Of a stretch of 64,000 bases of DNA, positions 36,616 to 45,400 are shown piece by piece (position 1 is the first letter of the stretch; every line of letters starts with the position of its first letter). Source of the stretch: Butyrivibrio proteoclasticus. Its GTDB lineage: Bacteria; Bacillota; Clostridia; Lachnospirales; Lachnospiraceae. Under the pieces are notes generated by a model that was not told the DNA's origin, did no database searches, and saw nothing but the letters and a program-made list of their open reading frames with translations. Made by a program: the position numbers and the translations under genes. The stretch spans positions 45,784-109,783 of the forward strand of contig NZ_FOXO01000014.1 of the NCBI RefSeq assembly GCF_900115735.1, given 5' to 3'.

Positions 36616-36644
36616 CCAGAGTCCGCTATAATAGCGGGCTCTGG
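36616..36644 (+). terminator. Terminator of the LacI gene
   Basis: CCAGAG-T-CCGCTA pairs with TAGCGG-G-CTCTGG across TAA, followed by TTATTTATT. Confidence 0.8.
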
Positions 36645-36760
36645 TTATTTATTGGTCAATAATACTTATATCAAAATGATATTACAAACACTTTTCTTTG
36701 GATTTTTTACAATCAAATCTTAAAACATCGATCTTTTCTTGTAACATTTCACAACACACC

Positions 36761-36973
36761 TTATGCGCATAAGCAGTTAATTTTACGCTAATTTATAATT
36801 TATTAATACGTTTTATTATAATTTCACATTTTTCTTCTCCGCACGCAACCCCGCTAACCACGGGTTTTTATGCACTTTTTGTACGCGTGGTCAATAATAA
36901 TTTTAGTAATTCTCCTTGAATTTCTAGTGTTTTTATGCTAATTTGAATATAGCGTACAACTTATGCGCAAAAG
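36761..36973 (+). promoter_or_regulatory. Importer promoter region with TTATGCGC operators
   Basis: TTATGCGCATAA (36761-36772) is a perfect palindrome and TTATGCGCAAAAG recurs at 36961-36973. TTGTACGCG (36879) and AGCGTACAA (36951) are inverted copies of each other. A terminator-like AACCC/GGGTT hairpin with a T run sits at about 36847-36870. These are likely binding sites for the LacI protein or a global regulator; which one cannot be said. Confidence 0.5.
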
Positions 36974-37036
36974 TAACCGCCAAAAAGTAAATATGTTATG
37001 GCAATTTGCACAAAGCAACAAAAAGGAGGAAACAAA

Positions 37037-38386
37037 ATGAAAAAGAAACTCATGTCAGTTCTTCTTGCAGGCTCAATGGTTCTTTCACTTGCAGCTTGCG
37101 GAGAAACAGCAGCTGACACAACAACATCATCTGACAACGCTGAAGCTCAGACAGAGACTCAGACAGAGACTCAGTCAGCTGATACTACTGAGACTGCAGC
37201 AGCTACAAGCGAAGTAGCAGGAACTCAGGAAGCTGTTCGTCTTCTCAATGGTAAGCCAGAGATCAACGATCAGATGCAGGCTCTTGCTGCTAAGTATCTT
37301 GAAGAAACAGGCAATGTACTTACAGTTGAGACAATCGGTGGCGACACAAACGCTTCTGACGAACTTAAGAAAATGTACCAGGCTGACAACATGCCAGATA
37401 TCTTCGTTATCGAAGCTAACCAGGCTGCTAACTGGGACGGAATGCTCGCCGATCTTTCAGGTGAGGAATGGACAAATAAGACTGGATTCGAACTCGTTGA
37501 TTCTACAATGGGCACAATCGGATTCCCTTACACTGTAGAGGCTACAGCTCTTGGTTACAACGCTGATATCCTTGCAAAGGCAGGAATTGATCCTTCTACA
37601 CTTACAAGCCCTGATGCTTGGAAGGCTGCTTGTGAGACACTTGATTCCAAGAAGGATGAACTTGGCATCACAGCAGTATTTGGCTGGTGTGCAGAGCCTA
37701 CAAACCTTGGATGGTCTTCAGGTACTCACGTATTTGGTCAGTATCTTGATGCTGGTCTTAAGGCTGACGACACAACATACATCGATCTTCTTAACGATGG
37801 TGGAAAGATTGATGAAGCAAGAATGAAGAATTTCGCTGAGTTCATCGGCATGATGAACCAGTATTCAGATCCAGCTCTTCTTGTAGACGGAACATATGAC
37901 AATCAGGTTGCCGGATTCAAGGAAGGCAAATATGTATTCATCACACAGGGTAACTGGTGCATAACATCTCCTGCAGATGTTAATTTCGAATGTGGATTTG
38001 CTCCATATGCATTTGAAGATGGAATCAACACAATTATTGCTGGACCACCTTCATATTGGGTAGCATATTCAAATGGTAACGTAGAAGGTGCAAAGGCATT
38101 CTTCAACTGGTGTGCTGGTGATTCAGCTCAGAATATTCTTGTAAACGATGCTGGTCTTGTATCTCCTTTCGATGATTGCCAGTATGAAGCAGTTAACCCA
38201 TTCTACAAGAGCATGAACAGCTACATCACAGCTGGTAACTACTCAGGATGGCACACAATGCTTAAGAAAGACGGTCTCCAGAACGAGACATGTAACGTAT
38301 TCGCAGATTATGCAAAGGGCAAACTTGATGCTGATGGATTCGTATCAACAATGGCTCAGGTAATTTCTGCTTACTACGCTCAGTAA
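37037..38386 (+). CDS. ABC sugar importer, solute-binding lipoprotein
   Basis: About 449 residues with a lipoprotein signal (MKKKLMSVLLAGSMVLSLAAC). The start is the ATG 8 nt after AAAAAGGAGG; an ATG 13 codons upstream has no such site. After a Thr/Glu-rich linker the mature protein has the family-1 sugar-binding fold, with LSGEEWTNKTGFELVDSTMG and a C-terminal helical part. It heads an operon with two permeases and lies next to the sucrose phosphorylase operon, so sucrose or a related glucoside is the probable ligand. A strong hairpin after the stop codon should make its mRNA more abundant than that of the permeases. Confidence 0.9.
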   Translation: MKKKLMSVLLAGSMVLSLAACGETAADTTTSSDNAEAQTETQTETQSADTTETAAATSEVAGTQEAVRLLNGKPEINDQMQALAAKYLEETGNVLTVETIGGDTNASDELKKMYQADNMPDIFVIEANQAANWDGMLADLSGEEWTNKTGFELVDSTMGTIGFPYTVEATALGYNADILAKAGIDPSTLTSPDAWKAACETLDSKKDELGITAVFGWCAEPTNLGWSSGTHVFGQYLDAGLKADDTTYIDLLNDGGKIDEARMKNFAEFIGMMNQYSDPALLVDGTYDNQVAGFKEGKYVFITQGNWCITSPADVNFECGFAPYAFEDGINTIIAGPPSYWVAYSNGNVEGAKAFFNWCAGDSAQNILVNDAGLVSPFDDCQYEAVNPFYKSMNSYITAGNYSGWHTMLKKDGLQNETCNVFADYAKGKLDADGFVSTMAQVISAYYAQ

Positions 38387-38399
38387 TAAGAAGTAGTTT

Positions 38400-38427
38400 G
38401 GGCAGGGCACACGTGTCCTGCCCTTTT
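38400..38427 (+). terminator. Intra-operon hairpin after the solute-binding protein gene
   Basis: GGGCAGGGCA pairs with TGTCCTGCCC (one G-T pair) and is followed by TTTTATC. It lies between the binding protein and permease genes, where partial termination commonly sets a high binding-protein to permease ratio. Confidence 0.75.
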
Positions 38428-38470
38428 ATCAATCAAGAGAACTTTTGCCTCACGGAAAGGGGGATCACTT

Positions 38471-39520
38471 ATGAGTACATTTTCTATAGGGAGAAAGGCA
38501 TCATCATTTATATGCCTTATAGCAGGAATTGTGCTTACAATAGTTGGTTTGGGTCTGTCGATTGCCGGCACCGGAAATGTGTATAGGGGAGCCATGTTCG
38601 TATGCGGAATCCTTCTATTCTTCATAGGATTGTACTTGTTTCCAACTCTTAAGCACCACCGTTCAATTATCAATTTCATATTCTTGTTTCCACTTTTGTT
38701 TGCCTTCCTGGTAACAGTTATCATTCCACTGTTCCTTGGTATCGGATATTCTTTTACCGATTGGGATGGCATCAGACTTAAAAACTTTGTTGGTTTTTCC
38801 AACTACGCAAGAATGTTCAAACAGCCAGCCTTTTTATGGTCAACGCTTTTAACATTTTTATTTGTAGTATTTAATATGATCCTTGTTAACCTTGTAGCTT
38901 TCCTTTTAGCACTTCTTTGCACATCCAAGATCAAGGGACTCGGATTCTTCAGAGCAGCTTACTTTCTTCCAAACCTTATTGGCGGAATCGTACTTGGTTA
39001 TATCTGGCAATTCATTTTCAGTAATGTAGTAACTAAGTTCTCAGGAACTTACTCAATGCTTTCGGATACTAATACAGCGTTTATCGCTATTATCATCGTA
39101 TACATCTGGCAGTATGCAGGTTACATAATGCTCATCTACATCACAGGTCTTAATACAATCCCCGGAGATGTACTTGAAGCATCTGCCATAGATGGTGCAA
39201 ATAAAATTCAGACCCTATTCAATATCAAACTCCCAATGATTGCACCAACTATTACAATATGTACTTTCCTTACACTTACATCCGCATTCAAACAGTTCGA
39301 TGTAAACCTTGCTCTTACTAATGGTAAAGGATCAGTACAATTCCTTGGCAACTATATTGCAAACGGAACAGAGATGTTAGCACTTAATATCTACACTACA
39401 GCAGTTATCAATAATGATTATGCACTCGGACAGGCAAAGGCCGTTCTCTTCTTCATCATACTGGCTGCTGTCTCAATCATTCAGGTTCGTATATCCAATA
39501 AGAAGGAGGTGGAATTATAA
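38471..39520 (+). CDS. ABC sugar importer permease (MalF/UgpA type)
   Basis: A 349-residue permease. Two extra N-terminal helices (residues 10-30 and 38-55) precede the usual six-helix core, starting FIFLFPLLFAFLVTVIIPLF. The EAA loop is EASAIDGANKIQTLFNIKLP near residues 237-256. A GGGGGAT ribosome binding site precedes the ATG. Its stop codon overlaps the next start (TAATG), so both permeases are translated together. It pairs with the following gene to form the channel for the sugar bound by the preceding lipoprotein. Confidence 0.9.
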   Translation: MSTFSIGRKASSFICLIAGIVLTIVGLGLSIAGTGNVYRGAMFVCGILLFFIGLYLFPTLKHHRSIINFIFLFPLLFAFLVTVIIPLFLGIGYSFTDWDGIRLKNFVGFSNYARMFKQPAFLWSTLLTFLFVVFNMILVNLVAFLLALLCTSKIKGLGFFRAAYFLPNLIGGIVLGYIWQFIFSNVVTKFSGTYSMLSDTNTAFIAIIIVYIWQYAGYIMLIYITGLNTIPGDVLEASAIDGANKIQTLFNIKLPMIAPTITICTFLTLTSAFKQFDVNLALTNGKGSVQFLGNYIANGTEMLALNIYTTAVINNDYALGQAKAVLFFIILAAVSIIQVRISNKKEVEL

Positions 39521-40389
39521 TGCATACAAAAGAAAAAACATCCAGCATAGTAATCAGACTTATAATAGCAGTCATCGTTGCAATTTATGTATTATTCCCA
39601 TTTTTCCTGCTTCTTATTAACTCAGGAAAAGTTACCGCAGATATTACATCTAATCCTGTAAGCCTTGCAGGTGCAAGCTTTTCACAGCTCCTTGAGAACA
39701 TAAAGGCTGTAATTAACGATCCTAACTTCTTATTCTGGAGCTCATTTGGATCATCAGCAATAATCACAGTTATTTCGCTTGTTCTCTTATCACTTTTTGG
39801 AGCCATGGCAGCATGGGTAATCTGCCGTAACAAAACAGTTTGGTCAACAGTTATTTACTTTACTTTCATCGCATCAATGATCATTCCTTTCCAGGTAGTA
39901 ATGCTTCCACTTATTTCTACCTTCAGAGATGTCGGAAAGTTCATTGGAATTCCAATGCTTCAGTCAATTCCCGGTATCGTATTTGCTTACCTTGGATTTG
40001 GCGGTGCCATGACAGTATTCATCTTAACCGGATTTATCAAGGGTGTGCCTTTTGATCTTGAAGAAGCCGCTTCAATCGACGGATGTTCTCCAGAGCAGAC
40101 ATTCTTCCAGATCATCTTCCCTCTTTTAACTCCTGTTATTACAACAGTAACAATCCTTAATGGTATGTGGATCTGGAACGACTATCTTCTTCCATCAATG
40201 ATGCTTGGACAGAATGGTAAAGTAATGACAATTCCTATCGCCATTCAGAAATTCGTTGGATCATACGTAAAGAGCTGGGACAGAATTCTTCCTGCAGCTC
40301 TTCTTGCAATCATTCCAATGATCATCATCTTCCTCATCGCTCAGAAGCAGATCATGGAAGGCATGATCGAAGGCGCCGTAAAGGGCTGA
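39520..40389 (+). CDS. ABC sugar importer permease (MalG/UgpE type)
   Basis: A 289-residue permease with about six membrane helices. It starts with IAVIVAIYVLFPFFLLLINS and carries the EAA loop EEAASIDGCSPEQTFFQIIF near residues 183-202. It ends in the typical KQIMEGMIEGAVKG tail. It overlaps the preceding permease by one base and has an AAGGAGGT ribosome binding site. No ATPase gene follows; the complex presumably uses a shared sugar-importer ATPase. A nested hairpin element with a T run lies just downstream and may end the transcript. Confidence 0.9.
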   Translation: MHTKEKTSSIVIRLIIAVIVAIYVLFPFFLLLINSGKVTADITSNPVSLAGASFSQLLENIKAVINDPNFLFWSSFGSSAIITVISLVLLSLFGAMAAWVICRNKTVWSTVIYFTFIASMIIPFQVVMLPLISTFRDVGKFIGIPMLQSIPGIVFAYLGFGGAMTVFILTGFIKGVPFDLEEAASIDGCSPEQTFFQIIFPLLTPVITTVTILNGMWIWNDYLLPSMMLGQNGKVMTIPIAIQKFVGSYVKSWDRILPAALLAIIPMIIIFLIAQKQIMEGMIEGAVKG

Positions 40390-40417
40390 TACCACTACTT
40401 TTTGACATAAATACGTT

Positions 40418-40594
40418 GCGATAAAAGAGAAAATACTTTTTCACTCGGTATCTTTCGCCAGGATTCGTGACGAATAAAAATATAGGGATTTGCTTGTTTC
40501 ATACTTATTCAGAGCACAAGCAAATCCCTCTTTTTTTATTCTACTCATCCAAGGCTTAAGATAAATCGTTCAAAAGTGTTTTCTCTTCTATCTC
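40418..40594 (+). repeat. Nested-stem repeat element, copy 2
   Basis: The outer arms are 40418-40440 and 40572-40594, about 20 of 23 paired. The inner arms AGGGATTTGCTTGT (40484-40497) and 40516-40529 are perfect, with an 18-nt loop, TTCATACTTATTCAGAGC, between them. The conserved blocks TTCACTCGGTATCTTTC (40440-40456) and AAGATAAATCGTTCA (40558-40572) match copy 1. The inner stem is followed by TCTTTTTTT, so here it could also terminate the importer operon. Confidence 0.82.
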
Positions 40595-40737
40595 CACTCA
40601 CACATACAAAAGTGGTAGTAATCATTTTCGAAATGTTTTTCGGTAATCTATTACTTCCATAGCTTCACTTATCGCTCGGAGTATTTGCAAAGAAACAGTA
40701 AATACATAATAATTCAATTACTATTTTGCGTAGAACA

Positions 40738-40934
40738 GCATGAATAGAGATGATTAAAATAATGATTTTTGAACGATTTATCTTGAGCTGATGATGTATG
40801 GCAATTAGAAAAAGAGCTTTGACTTGTGTTCTGAATAAGCATGAAACAAGTCAAAGCTCTTTTAATAATTGTCTAATACATCACAGCAAAAGATCCGAGT
40901 GAGAAAATCGTTATTTTAAACATATCTATCATGC
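40738..40934 (-). repeat. Nested-stem repeat element, copy 3 (inverted)
   Basis: The outer arms are 40738-40770 and 40902-40934, with most positions paired. The inner arms AAAAGAGCTTTGACTTGT (40810-40827) and 40846-40863 are perfect, with the loop GTTCTGAATAAGCATGAA. Conserved blocks appear in reverse: TGAACGATTTATCTTGAGC at about 40770 and GATCCGAGTGAGA at about 40892. It lies 22 bp beyond the stop codon of the minus-strand gene at 40956. Confidence 0.82.
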
Positions 40935-40955
40935 GTTCGTTTGCTAGACGTATTT

Positions 40956-41225
40956 TTATGCGTTATGCTCTGCGAGGTAGTCGTTGAGGGCGTCGACGAT
41001 TTCTTCGCCGTCGATTCCGTGAACTGCGCAAGCCTCGGCAAGTGACTCCATCTGTGATGCAGGGCAATGAATACATCCCATTCCACATTCCATAAGGAAC
41101 TGTGCAGCAAGAGGATGCTTTGTGATGATATCACCAACAAGCATTTCTGTTGTGACTAAGTTCTCGTTTTCCATTTCTGTTCTCTCTCCTTCTTCATTTC
41201 CGAAAAGTAGGTCCTTTAATCCCAT
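40956..41225 (-). CDS. DUF1858-type small protein
   Basis: An 89-residue protein. After a charged N-terminal stretch it has the pattern of DUF1858 proteins: ITKHPLAAQFLMECGMGCIHCPASQMESL, then a helix ending IVDALNDYLAEHN. The Cys-x-x-Cys pair (CIHC, near residue 51) is the family hallmark and suggests a redox or metal role; relatives are fused to hybrid-cluster or ScdA-like proteins. The first ATG has an excellent AAGGAGG site and is preferred over the internal ATG at codon 18. It lies just downstream of an Fe-S aldo/keto reductase gene on the same strand, 67 bp away. Confidence 0.8.
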   Translation of the reverse strand: MGLKDLLFGNEEGERTEMENENLVTTEMLVGDIITKHPLAAQFLMECGMGCIHCPASQMESLAEACAVHGIDGEEIVDALNDYLAEHNA

Positions 41226-41291
41226 GTAACGACCTCCTTAGATTTTAAATAAGAATGTTTTACTATGTAAATTAAATTGTGTAAAATGATT

Positions 41292-42326
41292 TTACCGCAC
41301 ACTCACTTTACCTGCAAGTACATTTTTGTAATCTTCATAATTCTTTTTAAGAAGTTCAGGTGTACTAAGCTCATATGGGCATTTCTTTGTGCAGGCTCTG
41401 CAGTTTATGCAGTCATCAATCTTAGCCATTTCTTTTTGCCAATGTTCGTTAAGCCAGTTTTCAGACGGAGCTCTTCTAAGCATGAGTGACATTCTGGCAC
41501 AGTTATTTATCTGTATCCCCTTTGGGCAAGGCATGCAATAACCACATCCTCTACAGAAATCACCGGACAATTCCTCTTTTTCTCCGGCAATAAAGTCCTT
41601 AGTGGAATCTGTTAATGCAGGTGATTCATCCATATATGAAAGCCATTCATCAAGCTCTTTTTCTCTCTGAACGCCCCAAATTGGCATAACATTATCAAAC
41701 TGGCTCATAAAGGCAAATGCAGCATCTGACCTGTTTATAAGTCCGCCCGCAAGGCCTTTCATAGCTATAAAGCCCATGTTGTGCTCTTTGCACTTATGAA
41801 CAAGCTCTATTTCTTTATCAGTAGAAAGATAGCTAAATGGATACTGCAAGGTCTCATAAAGTCCGCTCTCAATGATCTCTTCAGCAACCATGAGCTTGTG
41901 AGTTGTGATTCCGATATGCTTTATAAGTCCTTTTTCTTTGGCCTCCACCATGCACTCATACATACCCGTGCCATCTCCGGGTTTGTAGCACTGCGAAACC
42001 ATATGGAACTGATAAATATCTACATGATCAGTCTGAAGAAGTTTAAGAGAAGTCTCTAAATCCTTCCAGAAATTCTCCGGATCCTTGGCCGCAGTCTTAG
42101 TTGCGATATAGATATTATCTCTTACTCCATATTCCATAAGGCCTCTGCCAAGCTTTTCCTCAGAATCGCTGTAAGCTCTGGCAGTGTCAAAAAACCTCAT
42201 GCCACCATCGTAAGCCTTTCTTAAAATATGGATTGTAGTCTCCATATCATCTCGCTGAATGGGAAGTGCTCCAAAACCATTTTGAGGTGCAGTAATGCCG
42301 GTACTGCCCAAAGTAATATTCTTCAT
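41292..42326 (-). CDS. Aldo/keto reductase with C-terminal [4Fe-4S] domain
   Basis: A 344-residue protein. The aldo/keto reductase barrel occupies residues 1-270, with FFDTARAYSDSEEKLGRGL containing the catalytic Asp and Tyr, and a conserved His in VDIYQFHM. A C-terminal module has two cysteine clusters, CRGCGYCMPCPKG and CINCRACTKKCP, for two [4Fe-4S] centres. Proteins of this build are common in anaerobes and couple NADPH-dependent reduction to an iron-sulphur relay; the substrate is unknown. A related gene fragment opens this window. A good AGGAGG site precedes the ATG. Confidence 0.9.
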   Translation of the reverse strand: MKNITLGSTGITAPQNGFGALPIQRDDMETTIHILRKAYDGGMRFFDTARAYSDSEEKLGRGLMEYGVRDNIYIATKTAAKDPENFWKDLETSLKLLQTDHVDIYQFHMVSQCYKPGDGTGMYECMVEAKEKGLIKHIGITTHKLMVAEEIIESGLYETLQYPFSYLSTDKEIELVHKCKEHNMGFIAMKGLAGGLINRSDAAFAFMSQFDNVMPIWGVQREKELDEWLSYMDESPALTDSTKDFIAGEKEELSGDFCRGCGYCMPCPKGIQINNCARMSLMLRRAPSENWLNEHWQKEMAKIDDCINCRACTKKCPYELSTPELLKKNYEDYKNVLAGKVSVR

Positions 42327-42428
42327 ATTAAATCCTCCTACCAGAAAACAACCTATTCACACTTCAATGCATTCTATTTGCCAAATCACCTGTTGCAAGC
42401 ATGAGTACCATATGTCTAGTCAGTTGTT

Positions 42429-44801
42429 TTAAGCCTGTGTAAACACATAAAGCCTTGTGTCGCCGGTACGCATTATACGTGTTCCATCATTGTTGCCTGT
42501 GCCACAAAAAGCGGAATTAAGTGCTACTCCGTGTCCATTAAATGCAGCACCAAGAGCAGTTGCCTTCTGCTCCTCACCATTAATGTCCATGAACTTATCG
42601 ATTATGCCATGAACAATTCCGTCCTGCTTTACATGAACAGGTGTGAACATATTTATAAGACTTCCAAATTCCTTAATGCTATGTGGAACTACTCTTCCGA
42701 CCATGTTATAGATTTTTTCATCATCAAGGCCGATTGTCTTAAGGCACTTGTAGTCATTATTTGGTCTTGCATCCTTCTGAACAACAAAAGCAACTGCTTT
42801 AGTCTTATCTTTACTTACTATAATATATCCGTCCTCAGGAAGTCTATAATAATCTCCAAACTGGAACAATTCTCTGTTCTTCTTATAGAATTCTACCTGG
42901 TTTGCGATAGCTTTTTTGTCTGCATCAGACATATCGCAAAGATTGAGCTCGTATCCAAAACAGCCTGCCGCTGCAACTTCAAATCTTGTCTCAAGAGGCA
43001 CAGTATTGAGTGTCTGATGGTTAGGGCATGCGGAAACATGGGCACCAACTGTACTTGCCGGATAGCCATAGCTGTATCCTCTCTGAATATCAATCCTGCA
43101 CATTGCATCAGTATCGTCACTTCCCCAGATCTGCGGGAAATAGCTAAGAATTCCAAGGTCAAATCTGTTACCACCTGCAGAGCAGCCCTCAAACAGTATT
43201 TCAGGGAACGCCTCAGTAAGTTCTTTCATGATTCTGTACAGTCCAAGATAATATCTGTGCTGGAACTCGCCCTGTCTCTCAGCAGGAAGGCTCTTTGAAT
43301 ATCTGTCAGAGAATGTCCTGTTCATATCCCACTTTACATATGAGATCTTTCCGGATGAAAAGATCTTTTTCATGGAATCAATTATGTAGTCCTGAACTTC
43401 ACTTCTTGTAAGGTCAAGGTTCATCTGATTTCTACAGGTTGAGTGATGATGCCCCGGAACAGTAACAGCCCAGTCCGGATGAGCTCTGTAAAGATCACTG
43501 TTCTCATTGACCATCTCGGGTTCAACCCAGATTCCAAACATCATTCCAAGCGCATCGAGCTTTTCAGAAAACTCTTTTAAGCCTCCCGGAAGTTTCTTTT
43601 TATTTTCATACCAGTCACCAAGTGAGCAGTTGTCATCATTTCTTACACCGAACCAGCCATCATCCATCACAAAAAGCTCTATTCCGCACTTCTTAGCCTC
43701 TTTTGCAAGAGAAAGAAGTGAACTCTGAGTAAAGTTAAAGTATGCTGCCTCCCAACTGTTGATAAGGATTGGTCTCTCTTTCTTTTTCCAGGTTCCTCTC
43801 ACTACATGCTCTCTTACAAAATCGTGCATGTTGATGCTCATGGCATTCATTCCCTTTGAAGAGAATGTCATGACTGCTTCCGGAGTCTCAAAGCTTTCAC
43901 CGGGAGTCAAAAGCCATGTAAATCCTGTTGGCTGGATACCGCTCACAAATCTGCTCATGCTATAGCCATTTGAAGAAAGAGATTCATAATGGTTACCACT
44001 GTAAATAAGATTAAATCCGTAGCAATCGCCATGATCATCATCAGCATCCACGCTGCTTACGATTACAAAAGGATTGGATCTTGATCCGGATTCTCCGGCT
44101 GCAAGCTCCTCGCATACTACCTTACCACCATTGCAGATGCTCTCATATTTGCCCATCTCATCTGCCCATCTTCCATGGAAAGATGTCATCTTATAGGATG
44201 AAGAGTTAAAGTCTACTGCAGTACTGAGGATTCTTTCCACTTTTATATCCTTATCAGAATCATTGTAGAGAACTGCACTTCTGGTAATAACGTCACACTC
44301 AGGAAATACTGAATAGATAAGCTCAAGGCGTGAGCCATATCCTTTGTCTTTCAAGGTAACTACAAGCTGCTCAACCTTACCATCAGAAGTTTCAACAGAC
44401 TCTGCATAAGACGAAGGAAGAGACGTAAGCGCCGCCTTGCCTTCTTTTATCTCATATTTGTCAAAAAGAAAATCCACAGTATTGGATCCATCGGCATAGG
44501 TAAGCTCCACAAAAGGATCTCTGATATCTCCTTTTCCAAAGCTGCTCATTTCAAGACAGAGCTGTTCAAGAAGAATCTTATTGTGCTCATCTGAATATAC
44601 AATTGTATTTCCGGCTCCGTTGAAATGCTTGGGTGCAATGGTCTCTGCAATACTATCAAGCATGCTTACCCCAGTCTCTTTATTTGAAAAAATCCTGTTC
44701 CCATAATGCAGGTGCTCCAAGTGGCCACTAGCAAGCTTTCTAAACATATATGATGTGTTTTTTGTCTGTAATAAAAATACCTTCTCGTTTGTTAAGATCA
44801 T
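42429..44801 (-). CDS. GH36 alpha-galactosidase
   Basis: A 790-residue GH36 enzyme that removes terminal alpha-galactose from raffinose, stachyose or melibiose. After a large N-terminal beta-sandwich, the barrel shows ILINSWEAAYFNF near residue 345, LFVMDDGWFG near 375, YVKWDMNR with the nucleophile Asp near 490, and FEGCSAGGNRFDLG with the acid/base Asp near 545. There is no signal peptide. Its start codon overlaps the stop codon of the TetR gene (ATGA), so both are in one operon. With the sucrose phosphorylase locus 8 kb away it could complete a raffinose-to-glucose-1-phosphate route. Confidence 0.93.
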   Translation of the reverse strand: MILTNEKVFLLQTKNTSYMFRKLASGHLEHLHYGNRIFSNKETGVSMLDSIAETIAPKHFNGAGNTIVYSDEHNKILLEQLCLEMSSFGKGDIRDPFVELTYADGSNTVDFLFDKYEIKEGKAALTSLPSSYAESVETSDGKVEQLVVTLKDKGYGSRLELIYSVFPECDVITRSAVLYNDSDKDIKVERILSTAVDFNSSSYKMTSFHGRWADEMGKYESICNGGKVVCEELAAGESGSRSNPFVIVSSVDADDDHGDCYGFNLIYSGNHYESLSSNGYSMSRFVSGIQPTGFTWLLTPGESFETPEAVMTFSSKGMNAMSINMHDFVREHVVRGTWKKKERPILINSWEAAYFNFTQSSLLSLAKEAKKCGIELFVMDDGWFGVRNDDNCSLGDWYENKKKLPGGLKEFSEKLDALGMMFGIWVEPEMVNENSDLYRAHPDWAVTVPGHHHSTCRNQMNLDLTRSEVQDYIIDSMKKIFSSGKISYVKWDMNRTFSDRYSKSLPAERQGEFQHRYYLGLYRIMKELTEAFPEILFEGCSAGGNRFDLGILSYFPQIWGSDDTDAMCRIDIQRGYSYGYPASTVGAHVSACPNHQTLNTVPLETRFEVAAAGCFGYELNLCDMSDADKKAIANQVEFYKKNRELFQFGDYYRLPEDGYIIVSKDKTKAVAFVVQKDARPNNDYKCLKTIGLDDEKIYNMVGRVVPHSIKEFGSLINMFTPVHVKQDGIVHGIIDKFMDINGEEQKATALGAAFNGHGVALNSAFCGTGNNDGTRIMRTGDTRLYVFTQA

Positions 44802-45376
44802 TTATCTTCTCCTTGTGGAAGTATAAGTCCATTCATTACTATATTGATCATCTCATTAAGAGACTCCTCATAGCTGTATCCTGTGTTTGAAAGTTCTTTT
44901 GAACTAAGGAATTTCTCGATAGCACCCTCTATTATCAGCTTTATGAAGGCAATTGGCATTCTCTTTATAAGTCCCTCATCCATAGCCTGTTCAAGGAGCC
45001 TTTCGGTCTCACCCCAATCACTTTCAACTCTTTCAGCTATCTTTTTATATACATCAGGAAACTTTTCTCTTAACTGATAAACCCTTCGGAAATCAATATT
45101 TTTGTAATTATCAGGAAGGCAAACAATAAGCTTCTCAATCTTTTCCAAAAGCTCCAAAGAGTCATCCGCAACAATCTCCGCCTCTTTTTCTTTGATAGCA
45201 GAAAAGCCATAATCTACAGTCGCAAAAAAGAGCTCGTCCTTATCGTTAAACTCCTTATATATAGTCTTTTTGCTGATGTGAAGTTCCTTGGAAATATCAT
45301 CCATGGTAAACTTCATACCTTTAATATTGAACTGGCTTATAACCGCATCCATGATTTTCTTTTTTATCTCATTCAA
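44798..45376 (-). CDS. TetR-family transcriptional regulator
   Basis: A 192-residue protein with an N-terminal TetR helix-turn-helix (FTMDDISKELHISKKTIYKEF, residues 23-43) and a helical C-terminal domain. The start appears to be TTG, 6-7 nt after GGAGGGG. It is the first gene of an operon with the GH36 alpha-galactosidase, overlapping it by 4 bp, so it probably regulates this operon. TetR proteins rarely control glycosidase genes, which makes the pairing mildly unusual. Confidence 0.85.
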   Translation of the reverse strand: MNEIKKKIMDAVISQFNIKGMKFTMDDISKELHISKKTIYKEFNDKDELFFATVDYGFSAIKEKEAEIVADDSLELLEKIEKLIVCLPDNYKNIDFRRVYQLREKFPDVYKKIAERVESDWGETERLLEQAMDEGLIKRMPIAFIKLIIEGAIEKFLSSKELSNTGYSYEESLNEMINIVMNGLILPQGEDK

Positions 45377-45400
45377 ATGTATCCCCTCCTACATTGATCA

